NCBI RefSeq assembly: GCF_900111145.1 | Contig: NZ_FOIR01000001.1 | Span: 1,805,501-1,869,500 of the forward strand | DNA length: 64,000 bases | Source of the DNA: Roseivirga pacifica | GTDB lineage: Bacteria; Bacteroidota; Bacteroidia; Cytophagales; Cyclobacteriaceae | Reading direction: 5' to 3' | Part shown: piece after piece, positions 25,470 to 34,648 of the stretch | How the letters are laid out: the number at the start of each line of letters is the position of its first letter | Position numbering within the stretch: position 1 is the stretch's first letter | Program-made: the position numbers and the translations under genes | The notes under the pieces: generated by a model | What the model was told of the DNA's origin: nothing | The model's input: only the letters and a program-made list of their open reading frames with translations | The model's database searches: none

Positions 25470-26819
25470 ATGTCGAATACGCTTTCATACCAACAACATT
25501 TACGGAAGACCTTTGTCCTTGCTTATCCGGTTATGCTCAGCCAAATGGGGCATATTTTGGTGGGGATTGTAGATAGCATCATGGTTGGTCAAATTGGACC
25601 CGAGCCATTGGCAGCCTCTTCTTTTGCTAACAATTTAATGGGAGTGTTTATGATGTTCGGCATTGGCTTGTCTTACGGCATTACACCATTAGTAGCTCAA
25701 GCTGATGGGCAGGGCAATCAAAATCAGATTATCCGAGTGCTACGCAATGGCATTATCCTTTCCATACTTACGGGAATAGTGATTTTTACCGTGCTCTTTG
25801 GGGTTTCGTTTGCCATGCCGTTGTTAGGTCAACCCGATGAGGTAGTTGCCCTTGGGCGACCGTACTTTTTGATCATTGCAGCATCCCTCGTACCCATGAT
25901 GATCTTTCAAGGTTTTAGGCAGTTTGCGGAAGGTAAATCGGTAACCAAACCTACCATGTACATTACCATAGCAGCTAATGTGGTGAATGTAATTTTCAAC
26001 TATCTACTCATTTATGGTAAGTTCGGTTTTCCTGAAATGGGCTTGAACGGAGCAGGTTGGGGTACTTTTATTTCGCGCTGTTTAATGGCAGTAGGGTTAA
26101 GCCTGTTTGTTTATAGATACTCCAAATTTAAAGATTATCGTGCCGGTTTTCAGTTGCTCAAGGCCAAACTCGATCTGTTCAAACCAATACTGAAGATTGG
26201 TGTGCCGAGTGGTGCTCAGTTTGTGTTTGAGGTTGGCGCCTTTGCCATGGCAGCACTTATGATGGGCTGGATGGGCACCTTGCCTTTGGCGGCACATCAG
26301 ATTGCCATCAGTTTGGTTTCTATTAGCTACATGATGGCCACGGGTATTTCGGCAGCTTCTACCGTTCGGGTGGGTAACCAAATAGGGCTGAAAGATGGGG
26401 CTAACCTAATGAAGGTTGGCAACACAGGCTTTGTTATGGCACTCATCTTTATGACTTTCTGTTCATTGATATTTATTGTATTCAGCAACTTTTTCCCAAC
26501 GCTTTATGTAGATGCACCTGATGTGATTGAAATCGCGGGTTCCTTAATCATTGTGGCAGGCTTTTTCCAGCTTTCGGATGGCGTGCAAGTAGTTGGTCTT
26601 GGGGCGCTCCGGGGCATGTCCGATGTGAAAGTGCCCACCATCATCACATTTGTGGCTTATTGGGGGCTTGCTATTCCATGCAGCTATTTGTTGGGCTTCG
26701 TGTTCGATATGGGGCCGGAGGGAATTTGGTATGGTTTGCTCATAGGCCTTACAGTTGCCGCAGTTTTGCTTTATATTCGGTTTAAGAAGTTGGCTGCGGA
26801 GAAAATTCGTAGTTTCTAA
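25470..26819 (+). CDS. MATE-family efflux transporter
   Basis: A 449-residue polytopic protein with 12 hydrophobic helices in the MATE (NorM/DinF-like) pattern: an N-terminal SQMGHILVGIVDSIMVGQIG, a second half beginning PILKIGVPSGAQFVFEVGAF, and STVRVGNQIG in the middle helices. Such pumps export cationic drugs in exchange for Na+ or H+. The Nudix gene precedes it by 18 bases, and the DUF2807 gene follows after 49 bases. Confidence 0.9.
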   Translation: MSNTLSYQQHLRKTFVLAYPVMLSQMGHILVGIVDSIMVGQIGPEPLAASSFANNLMGVFMMFGIGLSYGITPLVAQADGQGNQNQIIRVLRNGIILSILTGIVIFTVLFGVSFAMPLLGQPDEVVALGRPYFLIIAASLVPMMIFQGFRQFAEGKSVTKPTMYITIAANVVNVIFNYLLIYGKFGFPEMGLNGAGWGTFISRCLMAVGLSLFVYRYSKFKDYRAGFQLLKAKLDLFKPILKIGVPSGAQFVFEVGAFAMAALMMGWMGTLPLAAHQIAISLVSISYMMATGISAASTVRVGNQIGLKDGANLMKVGNTGFVMALIFMTFCSLIFIVFSNFFPTLYVDAPDVIEIAGSLIIVAGFFQLSDGVQVVGLGALRGMSDVKVPTIITFVAYWGLAIPCSYLLGFVFDMGPEGIWYGLLIGLTVAAVLLYIRFKKLAAEKIRSF

Positions 26820-26820
26820 T

Positions 26821-26845
26821 GCAACCATAGTCGTCAATGCATGTC
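26821..26845 (+). promoter_or_regulatory. Candidate ECF-type promoter before the DUF2807 gene
   Basis: GCAACC (26821-26826), N15, TGTC (26842-26845), 23 bases upstream of the ATG. The spacing and boxes resemble the element at 21198-21223. Confidence 0.35.
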
Positions 26846-26868
26846 ATTGATAGTGAAATCCAAAAGAT

Positions 26869-27570
26869 ATGAACAGAAGAATATTGATCGCATTTACATT
26901 AGTCTTATTCACACTTGGTGCTTTTGCCCAGCAAAGAGAAACCCGTGAGGTGGGTAGGTTTGACGAAGTAAAACTGAGAACATCGGCTAAGGTGTACATT
27001 ACTCAGGGCAATAAAAATGAGGTGATCTTGGAAGGCGATCGTGATGATTTGGAAGACATTAGAACGGACGTGCGTGGGGGTGAATTGGAAATATCCAACC
27101 GCAGAGAGTCAGGCTGGAATATTTGGGGAAGTTCTCGCTCAGATGTGAACGTTTACATTACGGTTGTTGAGTTAGAGGCTGTTACCGTAAGCGGTTCTGG
27201 CGACATTATTGGTAAGACTCTGATAAAAGCAGACGACTTTAGAGCTGCTATTTCCGGCTCAGGCGATATCGAAATGGAAATTGACGCTGGACGTTTGGAA
27301 ACAAGGATATCAGGTTCGGGCAATATAGAGTTAACAGGAGCAGCTAAGTCGGGCATGTTGAGCATCAGTGGCTCTGGCAAGTTGTTGGCTGAAGACCTAA
27401 AAGTTGACGATTTTGATGTGCGTATCTCAGGTTCTGGTAGAGGTTCAATTACCGTGTATGGCGATTTAGACGTGCGAATCTCTGGCAGCGGAGGAGTTTA
27501 CTATAGCGGCAAACCTACTTCTGTAAATACCAATGTTTCTGGCAGCGGGAAAGTAAGAAGGATTAACTAA
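26869..27570 (+). CDS. Secreted DUF2807 (GIN-domain) protein
   Basis: A 233-residue exported protein: signal peptide (MNRRILIAFTLVLFTLGAFA) and a right-handed beta-helix. The repeated pattern is SGSGD or SGSG with about 20-residue spacing (VSGSGDIIG, ISGSGDIEM, ISGSGNIEL, ISGSGKLLA, ISGSGRGS, ISGSGGVYY, VSGSGKVRR), typical of DUF2807. It likely sits in the periplasm or at the cell surface; the function is unknown. A candidate ECF promoter lies upstream, and REP-like palindromes follow. Confidence 0.9.
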   Translation: MNRRILIAFTLVLFTLGAFAQQRETREVGRFDEVKLRTSAKVYITQGNKNEVILEGDRDDLEDIRTDVRGGELEISNRRESGWNIWGSSRSDVNVYITVVELEAVTVSGSGDIIGKTLIKADDFRAAISGSGDIEMEIDAGRLETRISGSGNIELTGAAKSGMLSISGSGKLLAEDLKVDDFDVRISGSGRGSITVYGDLDVRISGSGGVYYSGKPTSVNTNVSGSGKVRRIN

Positions 27571-27632
27571 GTCTACTCTTCAGTCTAGTTCTCGTTTGTA
27601 GAGAGGGCTTGTGAAAACCTCACCTTTTTTCC

Positions 27633-27656
27633 CTTGTCGGTGTTGTCACCGACAAG
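27633..27656. repeat. 10-base-arm palindrome, REP-like
   Basis: CTTGTCGGTG (27633-27642), loop TTGT, CACCGACAAG (27647-27656). The stem is perfect. There is no following T-run long enough for a clear terminator on either strand. It lies after the DUF2807 gene together with a second palindrome at 27716-27734. Confidence 0.6.
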
Positions 27657-27715
27657 TTTGCCAATGAATAATATCTTTTGGTACTGCTATACATTGAAAA
27701 TGCACTGCTCAGAAA

Positions 27716-27734
27716 TCCTCGTTTACAACGAGGA
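27716..27734. repeat. TCCTCGTT/AACGAGGA palindrome, second copy
   Basis: TCCTCGTT, loop TAC, AACGAGGA. The 8-base arms are identical to those at 6373-6391, where the loop is GCA, which suggests a dispersed repeat family. It lies 4 bases from the end of the lysoplasmalogenase gene. Confidence 0.6.
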
Positions 27735-27738
27735 AGAG

Positions 27739-28413
27739 TTAAACTTTTAACTTCTGAATAAACTGCCTAAAACCCTCTACCAACATGTACTGACCGGTCA
27801 AGTAGGTAAGCATTACTAAAAATCCTGCTTGAGGAAATGGAAAAGTGAATTTGTTAATGGCCAATATTGAGTCGCTTACCATAAATAGCACCGCGCCACC
27901 CATTACCCACCAAAAGTCTTTCATCTCGGTTTTCTTCCAGCGCTTTCTGGCGCTCAAACCCATGATGCAAATTACCGTGGTGTAAACAATTGTTGGGATG
28001 TACATTTCGCCCAGATCGTTCTTAATAATGCTGAAGATTAGTAAGCCTACGAGGAAAAAGATAGCGTCTTGCCATTGTAGTTTCATTTTGCTCTCTTGAT
28101 CATTCACAAAGTTGATATTCATGATGATATAAACGATGTGAGCAATTAAAAAAGCCACTAAACCTGCAAGAAAGAAGTTACTGGAATAGTCGGTGAACAT
28201 GAGCAAGGTGTCGCCTAAAAAGCTAAAGAAAAGAGCGGCAAAAATAAACTTATTGAGTGGTGTTTTTTGCGTGCTTTGGTAGAAGTAAAGCCCTAAGGCC
28301 GGCATCAGCAGGGGTTTGGTAATAAAGCCTAACATGGCTATGTCCGTTGCTGCGGCAATCAGGTTGAGTAAGGAAAGAACTAAAAAGGGGAGAAGTGATT
28401 TGGGAAAAGTCAT
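27739..28413 (-). CDS. Lysoplasmalogenase-like (YhhN/TMEM86) membrane protein
   Basis: A 224-residue protein with about eight membrane helices and the YhhN family motifs: FLGDTLLM (acidic site), LIAHIVYIIMNI and SDSILAINKF. Characterised relatives hydrolyse the vinyl-ether bond of lysoplasmalogen; for Bacteroidota the substrate is unproved. The start overlaps the MFS stop by one base (TAATG), so the MFS and YhhN genes are translationally linked. Confidence 0.85.
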   Translation of the reverse strand: MTFPKSLLPFLVLSLLNLIAAATDIAMLGFITKPLLMPALGLYFYQSTQKTPLNKFIFAALFFSFLGDTLLMFTDYSSNFFLAGLVAFLIAHIVYIIMNINFVNDQESKMKLQWQDAIFFLVGLLIFSIIKNDLGEMYIPTIVYTTVICIMGLSARKRWKKTEMKDFWWVMGGAVLFMVSDSILAINKFTFPFPQAGFLVMLTYLTGQYMLVEGFRQFIQKLKV

Positions 28414-29603
28414 TAGCCAAATTTTGCGGTAACACGATTACCCAAATTTAGCCCAAAGTTTAGAAATAATAAGCCGCTAAACGCGGTTGCTGCACAAGTA
28501 AGAAAAGCCAGCCTTAAATTGGCAATCTCATTGCTATAAATAAAGCCGCTAATGAGAGCGCCCAGTCCAATACCAATTTCCAGAGCTATGTACATGGTGG
28601 CCAAGCCTTTTCCGCGAGCCTTTTCTAGGCTCAAATCAATTGTCCAAGCATAAATGGTTGGCGTATTCATGCCTACTGCCACTCCAAAAGCAATGGCGCT
28701 TAATATCAACATGGTAGGGGTATTGGTATAGGCAATCATAATGTCGGCAATTACAATGGAAAAAGCCGCCCATTTCAGTACAATTACTCTCCCGTATTTA
28801 TCGGAAGCTTTCCCTGCCAAAATGCGAATGATTAACGAGGCAATTACAAACACTGTAAAGAAAATCCCTTTGTCACCACCTTTGAAGCCTACATGTTCCG
28901 CCAAATCTGGCATAAGCGTAAGCGCTGCACCAAAAGAAAACGAGGTGAGTAAAAACAGTATAGAGGGATTGAAAACGCGGGGTTCTAATACCTCGTCTTT
29001 TCTGATTACCATTAAACTCGGATGAAAACGCTGTGTGTTTTTAAGCGTTTCTTTCATGCCGATTAAAATGAGCACAGATAGTAATGCCAATACCGAAGAA
29101 GTGTAAAACATGGTTTCTAACCCAAATGCTTCGGTGATTTTTGGGCCAAAGCTAGGGCCTGCGGCCATACCTATGCTACCGAACAAACCAGAGTAGCCCA
29201 TGGCCTCACCTCTGCGGTTGGCCGGCACTATATCGGCAATGTATGCTGAAGTTCCTGTGGGTTTAAAACCAGTAGAAAATCCGTGTAAAAAGCGCAGTAG
29301 CATAAAAGCCCAAACGGTTCCGACTAGGGGATAAAGAAAACCCATGACAAAGCAGACGCCAGCGCCTACAATCATCACGGGTATTCTGCCTATTGTGTCG
29401 GAAAGCTTGCCACTAAACGGACGGGAGAGCCCAGCCGTAACAGTGAAAAGCGAAATCACAAAACCCTTTAGCTCACCACCACCCAGTGTAGTAAGGTAGT
29501 TGTAGAGATCGGGAACGATCATATTGAAGCTCGAAAAAAACAAAAATGAACTCGTACAGAGTAGGAAGAACTGTACGGAGAAAATGCTTTTTTGCGAACT
29601 CAT
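28413..29603 (-). CDS. Major facilitator superfamily transporter
   Basis: A 396-residue 12-helix MFS protein. The conserved loop 2-3 motif is visible as GKLSDTIGRIPV, repeated between helices 8 and 9 as GKASDKYGRVIV. It also has MLLRFLHGFSTGFKPTG and GYSGLFGSIGMAAGPSFGP. Likely a drug or metabolite exporter; the substrate is unknown. It begins 4 bases after the prfB stop on the same strand. Confidence 0.9.
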   Translation of the reverse strand: MSSQKSIFSVQFFLLCTSSFLFFSSFNMIVPDLYNYLTTLGGGELKGFVISLFTVTAGLSRPFSGKLSDTIGRIPVMIVGAGVCFVMGFLYPLVGTVWAFMLLRFLHGFSTGFKPTGTSAYIADIVPANRRGEAMGYSGLFGSIGMAAGPSFGPKITEAFGLETMFYTSSVLALLSVLILIGMKETLKNTQRFHPSLMVIRKDEVLEPRVFNPSILFLLTSFSFGAALTLMPDLAEHVGFKGGDKGIFFTVFVIASLIIRILAGKASDKYGRVIVLKWAAFSIVIADIMIAYTNTPTMLILSAIAFGVAVGMNTPTIYAWTIDLSLEKARGKGLATMYIALEIGIGLGALISGFIYSNEIANLRLAFLTCAATAFSGLLFLNFGLNLGNRVTAKFG

Positions 29604-29607
29604 AAAT

Positions 29608-30685
29608 CTAATTTTGCATCAAATAGGCCTTGATGAAATCATCTAAGTCCCCGTCTAACACATTTTGTACATCGGTTCGTTCCACCCCTGTTCTATTATC
29701 TTTAATTAATTTATAAGGGTGCAATACGTAGTTCCTAATCTGCGAACCAAAGTCTACGCGCATCTTTTCACCTTCCACTTTATCGCGTTCGGCATAGCGC
29801 TTTTCCATCTCTATTTGGTATAGGCGCGACTTCAGCATGGCCAAGGCTTTTTCCTTGTTGCCAAGCTGCGAACGAGTTTCTGTATTTTCGATGATAATGC
29901 CCGATGGCGCGTGTTTCAAACGCACACCAGTTTCTACCTTGTTTACGTTCTGTCCACCAGCACCACCCGAACGGAAGGTGTCCCAGCTAATGTCCGATGG
30001 GTTGATCTCTACCTCAATGGTATCATCTACCACAGGGTAGGCAAATACCGAGGCAAAAGAGGTGTGTCTGCGTCCTCCCGAATCGAAAGGAGAGATGCGC
30101 ACCAAGCGGTGTACTCCGGTTTCCGACTTAAGCTGTCCATAAGCAAATTCGCCTTCGAATTCTAACGTACAAGACTTAAGCCCAGCAACTTCACCCGGCT
30201 GATAGTTCACTTGGCGAACTTTCATACCTTTTTTCTCACCCCACATAATGTACATGCGCATAAGAATTTCGGCCCAGTCGTTACTCTCGGTGCCACCGGC
30301 TCCTGGGTTAATTTCTATCATGCCATTCAGCTGGTCTTCTTCGCCACTAAGCATTTTCTTAAACTCAAGCTCTTCTAATAGCTCCAATGCTTTGTTGTAT
30401 GCGGCTTGAATTTCTTGCTCAGACCCTTCTCCCATTTCGAAGAATTCGTTGAGGGTTTCAAGGTCTTCAGTAGCGGTGCTTACTGCCTCAAAGCTGGTTA
30501 CCCAAACTTTTTTGGCTCGAATATCTTTTAGTACTCTTTCTGCGGCTTTGGGGTCGTTCCAAAAATCTGGTTGTGCGGTTACAAGTTCGTCTTCTTCTAC
30601 TTCGCGTTTCTTAACATCGTAGTCAAAGATACCTCCTCAAGGCGTCAACACGTGCCTTTAAATCTTTCAGTTGGTCTGAAGTCAT
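29608..30685 (-). CDS. prfB: Peptide chain release factor 2, with programmed +1 frameshift
   Basis: RF2 releases peptides at UGA and UAA. The first 20 codons (30685-30626) end at CTT, then an in-frame TGA at 30625-30623; shifting +1 by skipping the T at 30625 continues as GAC TAC GAT and so on, in frame with the rest to 29608, giving 358 residues. The site AGG AGG TAT CTT TGA C has the Shine-Dalgarno-like sequence and CUUUGAC slip of the classic prfB autoregulatory site. The GGQ motif (SGGAGGQNVNK) and the ISPFDSGGRRHTSF region are present. Taken as intact, not a pseudogene. Co-directional with the MFS gene 4 bases downstream. Confidence 0.96.
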
Positions 30686-30776
30686 AGTGAATAAATTTTG
30701 GAGGGCAAAGGTGGTGAAATGCGCGTTAAGTATCAATTAGCCCAGTTGATTTTTGCGCTTAATTAATCTTTCTGTA

Positions 30777-31364
30777 TTAAGACAAAATCTTTCGCTCGTC
30801 AACCAATCGTGTGGCTTGGTTTGTTGTGAGGATATCAGTTGTGGCGGTCTGTCTAACTTCTATGGCATCTGCTTCACCCAAGTAGCTGATTAGCAACTCT
30901 ATTTCACGGAAACGCCTTTGTCTTCTTCCCCAATCAATTTTTCCATTTAGTTTATAGTGATGGGGTGTTTCCAATTTCAGTTCGCCAATCTTATGGTCGT
31001 GCCGGGTTGGGGCGCCTAAAAATGCATCGTTTTTTGTGTAGTTAAGGTAAACGGGGAAGGCAAGGTTGCTGGCGTAATGAATGGAAAGAAATTGGTAATG
31101 CCACGGTGTGTTCGGCCTTTTAAAAGCGAGTATTTCGACTTCCTTTTTGAGTATGTCTTCAATAATTAAGATGCAGGAAGTTTCTTTTTCCGCAATGGCC
31201 GATTGTTGATGTTTTTGTGGAAGAAGAAGCGTTTTGCCTTCCATATAACCGCCAGTGGCATGATATGACTTTGGCCATACACTAAATTCCTTACGAAACT
31301 CAGGAGTGTAGAGCGGCTTTTCTATGAAAAGGTCTTTTTTGAGAATTCTAATTACGTGTGTCAT
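30777..31364 (-). CDS. Conserved hypothetical protein
   Basis: A 195-residue protein that I do not recognise. It has no signal peptide or membrane helix. The interior has WHYQFLSIHYASNLAFPVYLNY and a basic WGRRQRRFREIELLISYLG, with no catalytic motif. It lies on the minus strand 22 bases after the secreted 168-aa gene and 91 bases ahead of prfB, so it could be part of an ilvE-to-prfB transcript. Confidence 0.55.
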   Translation of the reverse strand: MTHVIRILKKDLFIEKPLYTPEFRKEFSVWPKSYHATGGYMEGKTLLLPQKHQQSAIAEKETSCILIIEDILKKEVEILAFKRPNTPWHYQFLSIHYASNLAFPVYLNYTKNDAFLGAPTRHDHKIGELKLETPHHYKLNGKIDWGRRQRRFREIELLISYLGEADAIEVRQTATTDILTTNQATRLVDERKILS

Positions 31365-31386
31365 AACGCAAGCTAGAATGGAGCCT

Positions 31387-31893
31387 TTACTTTAAGTCTA
31401 CTATGTAGATTTCGAATTTGGGGTTGGTAAGGTCCACCTTTTTACGCCTAGCAGCTTTTAAGGCCAGGCCGGTACCTATCATTGCTCCGCTGGTTATGGC
31501 AGTGCCTTCATGAATGGAAAGGTCGTTACCGTCAACCAAAGTGTTATTGATCTGATCTAGGAGGAAAAGCCCGCCACCAATTACTGGTAAATAAACTTCT
31601 GCTACTCGCAAAAACTCGGAACGGTTGGTGTTGGCATGTCTTACGTCTACAACTTCAATTTGCTCCAGCAGTATTAGGTTGTTTTCAAGAATAATGGTGC
31701 TGTCCGCGAACTCTGTAATACGGTCTGCAAAGAAAACCTCTTGGCCTTTTTGCTTGTATACGAGCTGGTCGCCTACGGTGTATTCATATTTTCTTTTGGT
31801 TCCTTTTTTACGAAGAACAAGGTAGGCCTGGGCGTTGGCTGATAAAGCGATAAAAAAAAGCCCAAGCACGATAAGGAGTGGTTTTCTTTTCAT
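31387..31893 (-). CDS. Secreted hypothetical protein
   Basis: A 168-residue protein with a signal peptide (MKRKPLLIVLGLFFIALSANA-Q). The mature part has short beta-prone strands (YEYTVGDQLVYKQ, ILENNLILLEQIEVVDV) and a hydrophobic GGGLFLLDQ segment. No family is recognised. It sits 38 bases downstream of ilvE on the same strand. Confidence 0.65.
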   Translation of the reverse strand: MKRKPLLIVLGLFFIALSANAQAYLVLRKKGTKRKYEYTVGDQLVYKQKGQEVFFADRITEFADSTIILENNLILLEQIEVVDVRHANTNRSEFLRVAEVYLPVIGGGLFLLDQINNTLVDGNDLSIHEGTAITSGAMIGTGLALKAARRKKVDLTNPKFEIYIVDLK

Positions 31894-31931
31894 GCTTGGT
31901 GCTAATTACGCAAATTTATCGTTAACGGACG

Positions 31932-32996
31932 TTAAACTTTGTAAGTCCATCCATGAGTATCTTCTTTTTTTCCTGTTCTAATTGCATTTAACTCATCTAG
32001 AATGCGCTTAGAGATAGTCCAATTTTCTGGAGAAGGCAACTCAAATGTTTCATCTTCAAAACCAATTTTACCAATTGGTGCAATGGTAGCAGCCGTGCCT
32101 ACACCAAATGCTTCTTGCAGCCTTCCGGCTTTGGCAGCTTCTACAATTTCTTTAACAGCTAGCGGTTTTTCAATCACCTCAATGCCCCATTCCTTGGCAA
32201 TGGTTAAAACGCTATCGCGTGTAATTCCTTTTAGAATTGTGCCTGAAGTAGGTGCTGTCATCAGCTTTCCATCAATTATGAAAACCAAGTTCATTGTACC
32301 AGACTCCTCCACGTATTCGTGGGTCTTTCCGTCAGTCCAAATTAACTGGTCAAAACCTTGTTGCTGGGCTAAGCGTGCAGGGTAAAGGCTAGCGGCATAG
32401 TTGCCTCCAGCTTTAGCAAAACCAGTTCCACCTTCGAATGCGCGAGAGAATTTGGTCTCGATCTTCACATTTACAGGTTTAGAATAATAAGCTCCAACCG
32501 GACAAGTGATGATCATGAAACGGAAGTTTTGTGAAGGGCGAATGCCTATGTATTCGTCAGTACCAAATACAAATGGGCGAATGTACAGCGAAGTGTTTGG
32601 CGCTGAAGGAACCCAAGAACTATCAAGTTTAATAAGCTCCGTTAAAGCGTCCATAAATAGATCTTCTGGTACTTCAGGAATACACATTCTTTCGGCAGAA
32701 ATGTTCAAGCGCTGAGCGTTGGCCTGTGGGCGGAAAATGATGATTTCTCCTGCTTCGTTTCTGTATGCCTTTAAGCCCTCAAAAATAGTAATGGCATAGT
32801 GTAATGTGGTATTTGCCGGGCTGATAGATATGTTTTGATAAGGCGTAATCCTTAGGTCTTTCCATTCACCATTAACATAATCTGCCATAAACATGTGGTC
32901 AGAATAAAGCTGACCGAATGGAATGTTGGTTTCGTCTAGCTCATTAATTCGTGATTGAGCAGTTTTTTCAATTCGGATAGTAGCCGTATCAATCAT
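31932..32996 (-). CDS. ilvE: Branched-chain amino acid aminotransferase
   Basis: A 354-residue class IV aminotransferase that makes or degrades leucine, isoleucine and valine. It has the family blocks FEGLKAYR, RPQANAQRL, GTDEYIGIRP, the PLP-lysine region GTGFAKAGGNYAASL, YVEESGTMNLVFI and GTILKGITRDSVL. Its length and sequence are those of the bacterial/eukaryotic long BCAT class (fold type IV). A strong Bacteroidota-type promoter lies upstream at 33020-33051. Confidence 0.96.
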   Translation of the reverse strand: MIDTATIRIEKTAQSRINELDETNIPFGQLYSDHMFMADYVNGEWKDLRITPYQNISISPANTTLHYAITIFEGLKAYRNEAGEIIIFRPQANAQRLNISAERMCIPEVPEDLFMDALTELIKLDSSWVPSAPNTSLYIRPFVFGTDEYIGIRPSQNFRFMIITCPVGAYYSKPVNVKIETKFSRAFEGGTGFAKAGGNYAASLYPARLAQQQGFDQLIWTDGKTHEYVEESGTMNLVFIIDGKLMTAPTSGTILKGITRDSVLTIAKEWGIEVIEKPLAVKEIVEAAKAGRLQEAFGVGTAATIAPIGKIGFEDETFELPSPENWTISKRILDELNAIRTGKKEDTHGWTYKV

Positions 32997-33019
32997 ATCA
33001 CTTCAATTTTATAGGTCAA

Positions 33020-33051
33020 CAAAAATACAAATACCCTAAACCTAATGCAAA
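33020..33051 (-). promoter_or_regulatory. Bacteroidota-type promoter for ilvE
   Basis: Reading the minus strand, TTTG (33051-33048), 20 bases, then TATTTTTG (33027-33020). This fits the sigma-70-like consensus TTTG-N17-23-TAnnTTTG of Bacteroidota. The ATG is 23 bases downstream of the -7 element. Confidence 0.6.
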
Positions 33052-33191
33052 CGTTGTTGCATTGCTAAAATATTAGTATTCAGGTAGTTGTAATCTTTTA
33101 GCTCCGAAGAATATTGGGAGTAAAATCTAATTTACACTAATAAAATTCTGAAATAATGTATTGCGACCCAATTATTAAACAGGAAAGAATT

Positions 33192-33743
33192 TTATTTCTT
33201 TCGAGGCTCCCATTTAACCTCTTCTGCTTCAAGGTCTTGTGCCATTTTACGGCCTAACACAAATAAAAAGTCAGAAAGACGGTTGAGATATTGAGTTACT
33301 ATTTCGGCTACTGGCTCTGTTTCGCCAAGGGCTACGGAGATGCGTTCGGCTCTGCGGCAAACACAACGTGCAATGTGTGCATACGACACTGACTGGTGCC
33401 CACCAGGCAAAATGAAATTGGTCAAGGCCGGTAAATCAGCCTCCATTTTATCCATCTCGGTTTCAAGTAATTTTACGTCCGAGTCGAACAGGTCTGGTTT
33501 AACTACCTTGTCTTTGCCTGGTTCGGTAGCTAATTCAGCCCCTAGTGTAAATAGCCTATCTTGAATGGTTTTGAGCAGATCTTTGCGTTGCTCGTTGGCG
33601 GGTTGATCGCGTAGTAGGCCAATGTAACTGTTCAGTTCATCAACTGTGCCATAGGCTTCAATACGCAGGTGTGCTTTGGAAACACGGGCACCTCCTAATA
33701 AAGAGGTGCTGCCTTTGTCTCCAGTTTTGGTATATATTTTCAA
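33192..33743 (-). CDS. Cob(I)alamin adenosyltransferase (PduO/MMAB type)
   Basis: A 183-residue adenosyltransferase that attaches the adenosyl group from ATP to cob(I)alamin. The ATP-binding N terminus TKTGDKGSTSLLGGARVSK, the VDELNSYIGLLRD helix and the C-terminal RCVCRRAERISVAL with YLNRLSDFLFVLGR match PduO-type enzymes. It likely serves methylmalonyl-CoA mutase or another B12 enzyme encoded elsewhere. Its gene lies 3 bases after the ABC ATPase gene, so it is co-transcribed with it, although the functions are not obviously linked. Confidence 0.92.
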   Translation of the reverse strand: MKIYTKTGDKGSTSLLGGARVSKAHLRIEAYGTVDELNSYIGLLRDQPANEQRKDLLKTIQDRLFTLGAELATEPGKDKVVKPDLFDSDVKLLETEMDKMEADLPALTNFILPGGHQSVSYAHIARCVCRRAERISVALGETEPVAEIVTQYLNRLSDFLFVLGRKMAQDLEAEEVKWEPRKK

Positions 33744-33746
33744 AGC

Positions 33747-34490
33747 TTATGCTTCTTGTTCTTGAGCAGCTTGCTGCTTAAGTGGGTTAATCCTTGTTGG
33801 ATTTTCGTTAACCACATCTTTCTCGATCAAACCATCGCGAAGTCTTACAATTCTGTGCGAATACTCGGCAATGTCATCTTCGTGCGTTACCATAATAATG
33901 GTGTTGCCTTTGTCGTGAAGCTGAGCAAACAGGTCCATAATGTCGTATGAGGTTTTGGTATCCAAGTTACCAGTAGGCTCATCGGCCAAAATGATTGAAG
34001 GGTCGTTTACCAAAGCCCTGGCAATGGCTACCCTTTGGCGCTGACCACCCGAAAGTTCGTTTGGTTTGTGGTGACATCTTTCTGCCAAGCCAACACCAGC
34101 CAAAGCGGCTAGAGCTTTTTCTTCGCGTTCTGCTTTGCTATAGCCAGCATAAATCAACGGTAGGGCTACGTTTTCTAAAGATGAAGCTCTTGGCAAAAGG
34201 TTAAATGTTTGGAATACGAAGCCAATTTCTTTGTTTCGAACCTCAGCTAATTCGTTTTCCGTCATATCACTCACATCGTTGCCGTTTAGAATGTATTGGC
34301 CACCAGAAGGTGTATCCAAACAGCCGATCATGTTCATAAGGGTAGATTTACCCGAACCAGAAGGTCCCATGAATGACACGTACTCACCTTGTTTGATCTC
34401 GATGCTTACAGATTTTAAGGCGCGAATGGTTTCGCTACCCATTTGATATGCTTTTGCGATATCTGTAGTCTTTATTACCGTTTTGCTCAT
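33747..34490 (-). CDS. ABC transporter ATPase (MacB/LolD type)
   Basis: A 247-residue ATPase with Walker [10 protein letters not shown], signature [15 protein letters not shown], Walker [13 protein letters not shown] and the H-loop MVTHEDD. It has the short LolD/MacB-type sequence [18 protein letters not shown], used by lipoprotein-release or FtsX-type permeases. No permease gene is adjacent; an FtsX-type permease lies at 21259 but on the other strand. Its 3' end is 3 bases before the adenosyltransferase gene. Confidence 0.93.
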   Translation of the reverse strand: MSKTVIKTTDIAKAYQMGSETIRALKSVSIEIKQGEYVSFMGPSGSGKSTLMNMIGCLDTPSGGQYILNGNDVSDMTENELAEVRNKEIGFVFQTFNLLPRASSLENVALPLIYAGYSKAEREEKALAALAGVGLAERCHHKPNELSGGQRQRVAIARALVNDPSIILADEPTGNLDTKTSYDIMDLFAQLHDKGNTIIMVTHEDDIAEYSHRIVRLRDGLIEKDVVNENPTRINPLKQQAAQEQEA

Positions 34491-34648
34491 GCTTGTATGA
34501 CGTCAGCGTGTCCTAAAAAGTTTAATCTAATACTATTTTATTACACGAAAGGTTTAACGAACCCAAAACAATAAAAAGAATTTTGCTAGCCGAATTGACT
34601 TTACGTGAGCGGAATACCTTGCGGATTACAGGTTAAAAAGCCGCGCGG

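Noticed and set aside
29608-30435. Truncated or broken prfB pseudogene
   Set aside because: The upstream codons and the CUUUGA site give a continuous RF2 by +1 frameshifting, with GGQ and SPF regions intact.
21259-34490. FtsX-type permease and the LolD/MacB-type ATPase as one transporter
   Set aside because: They are 10 kb apart on opposite strands; pairing is possible but not supported by the sequence.
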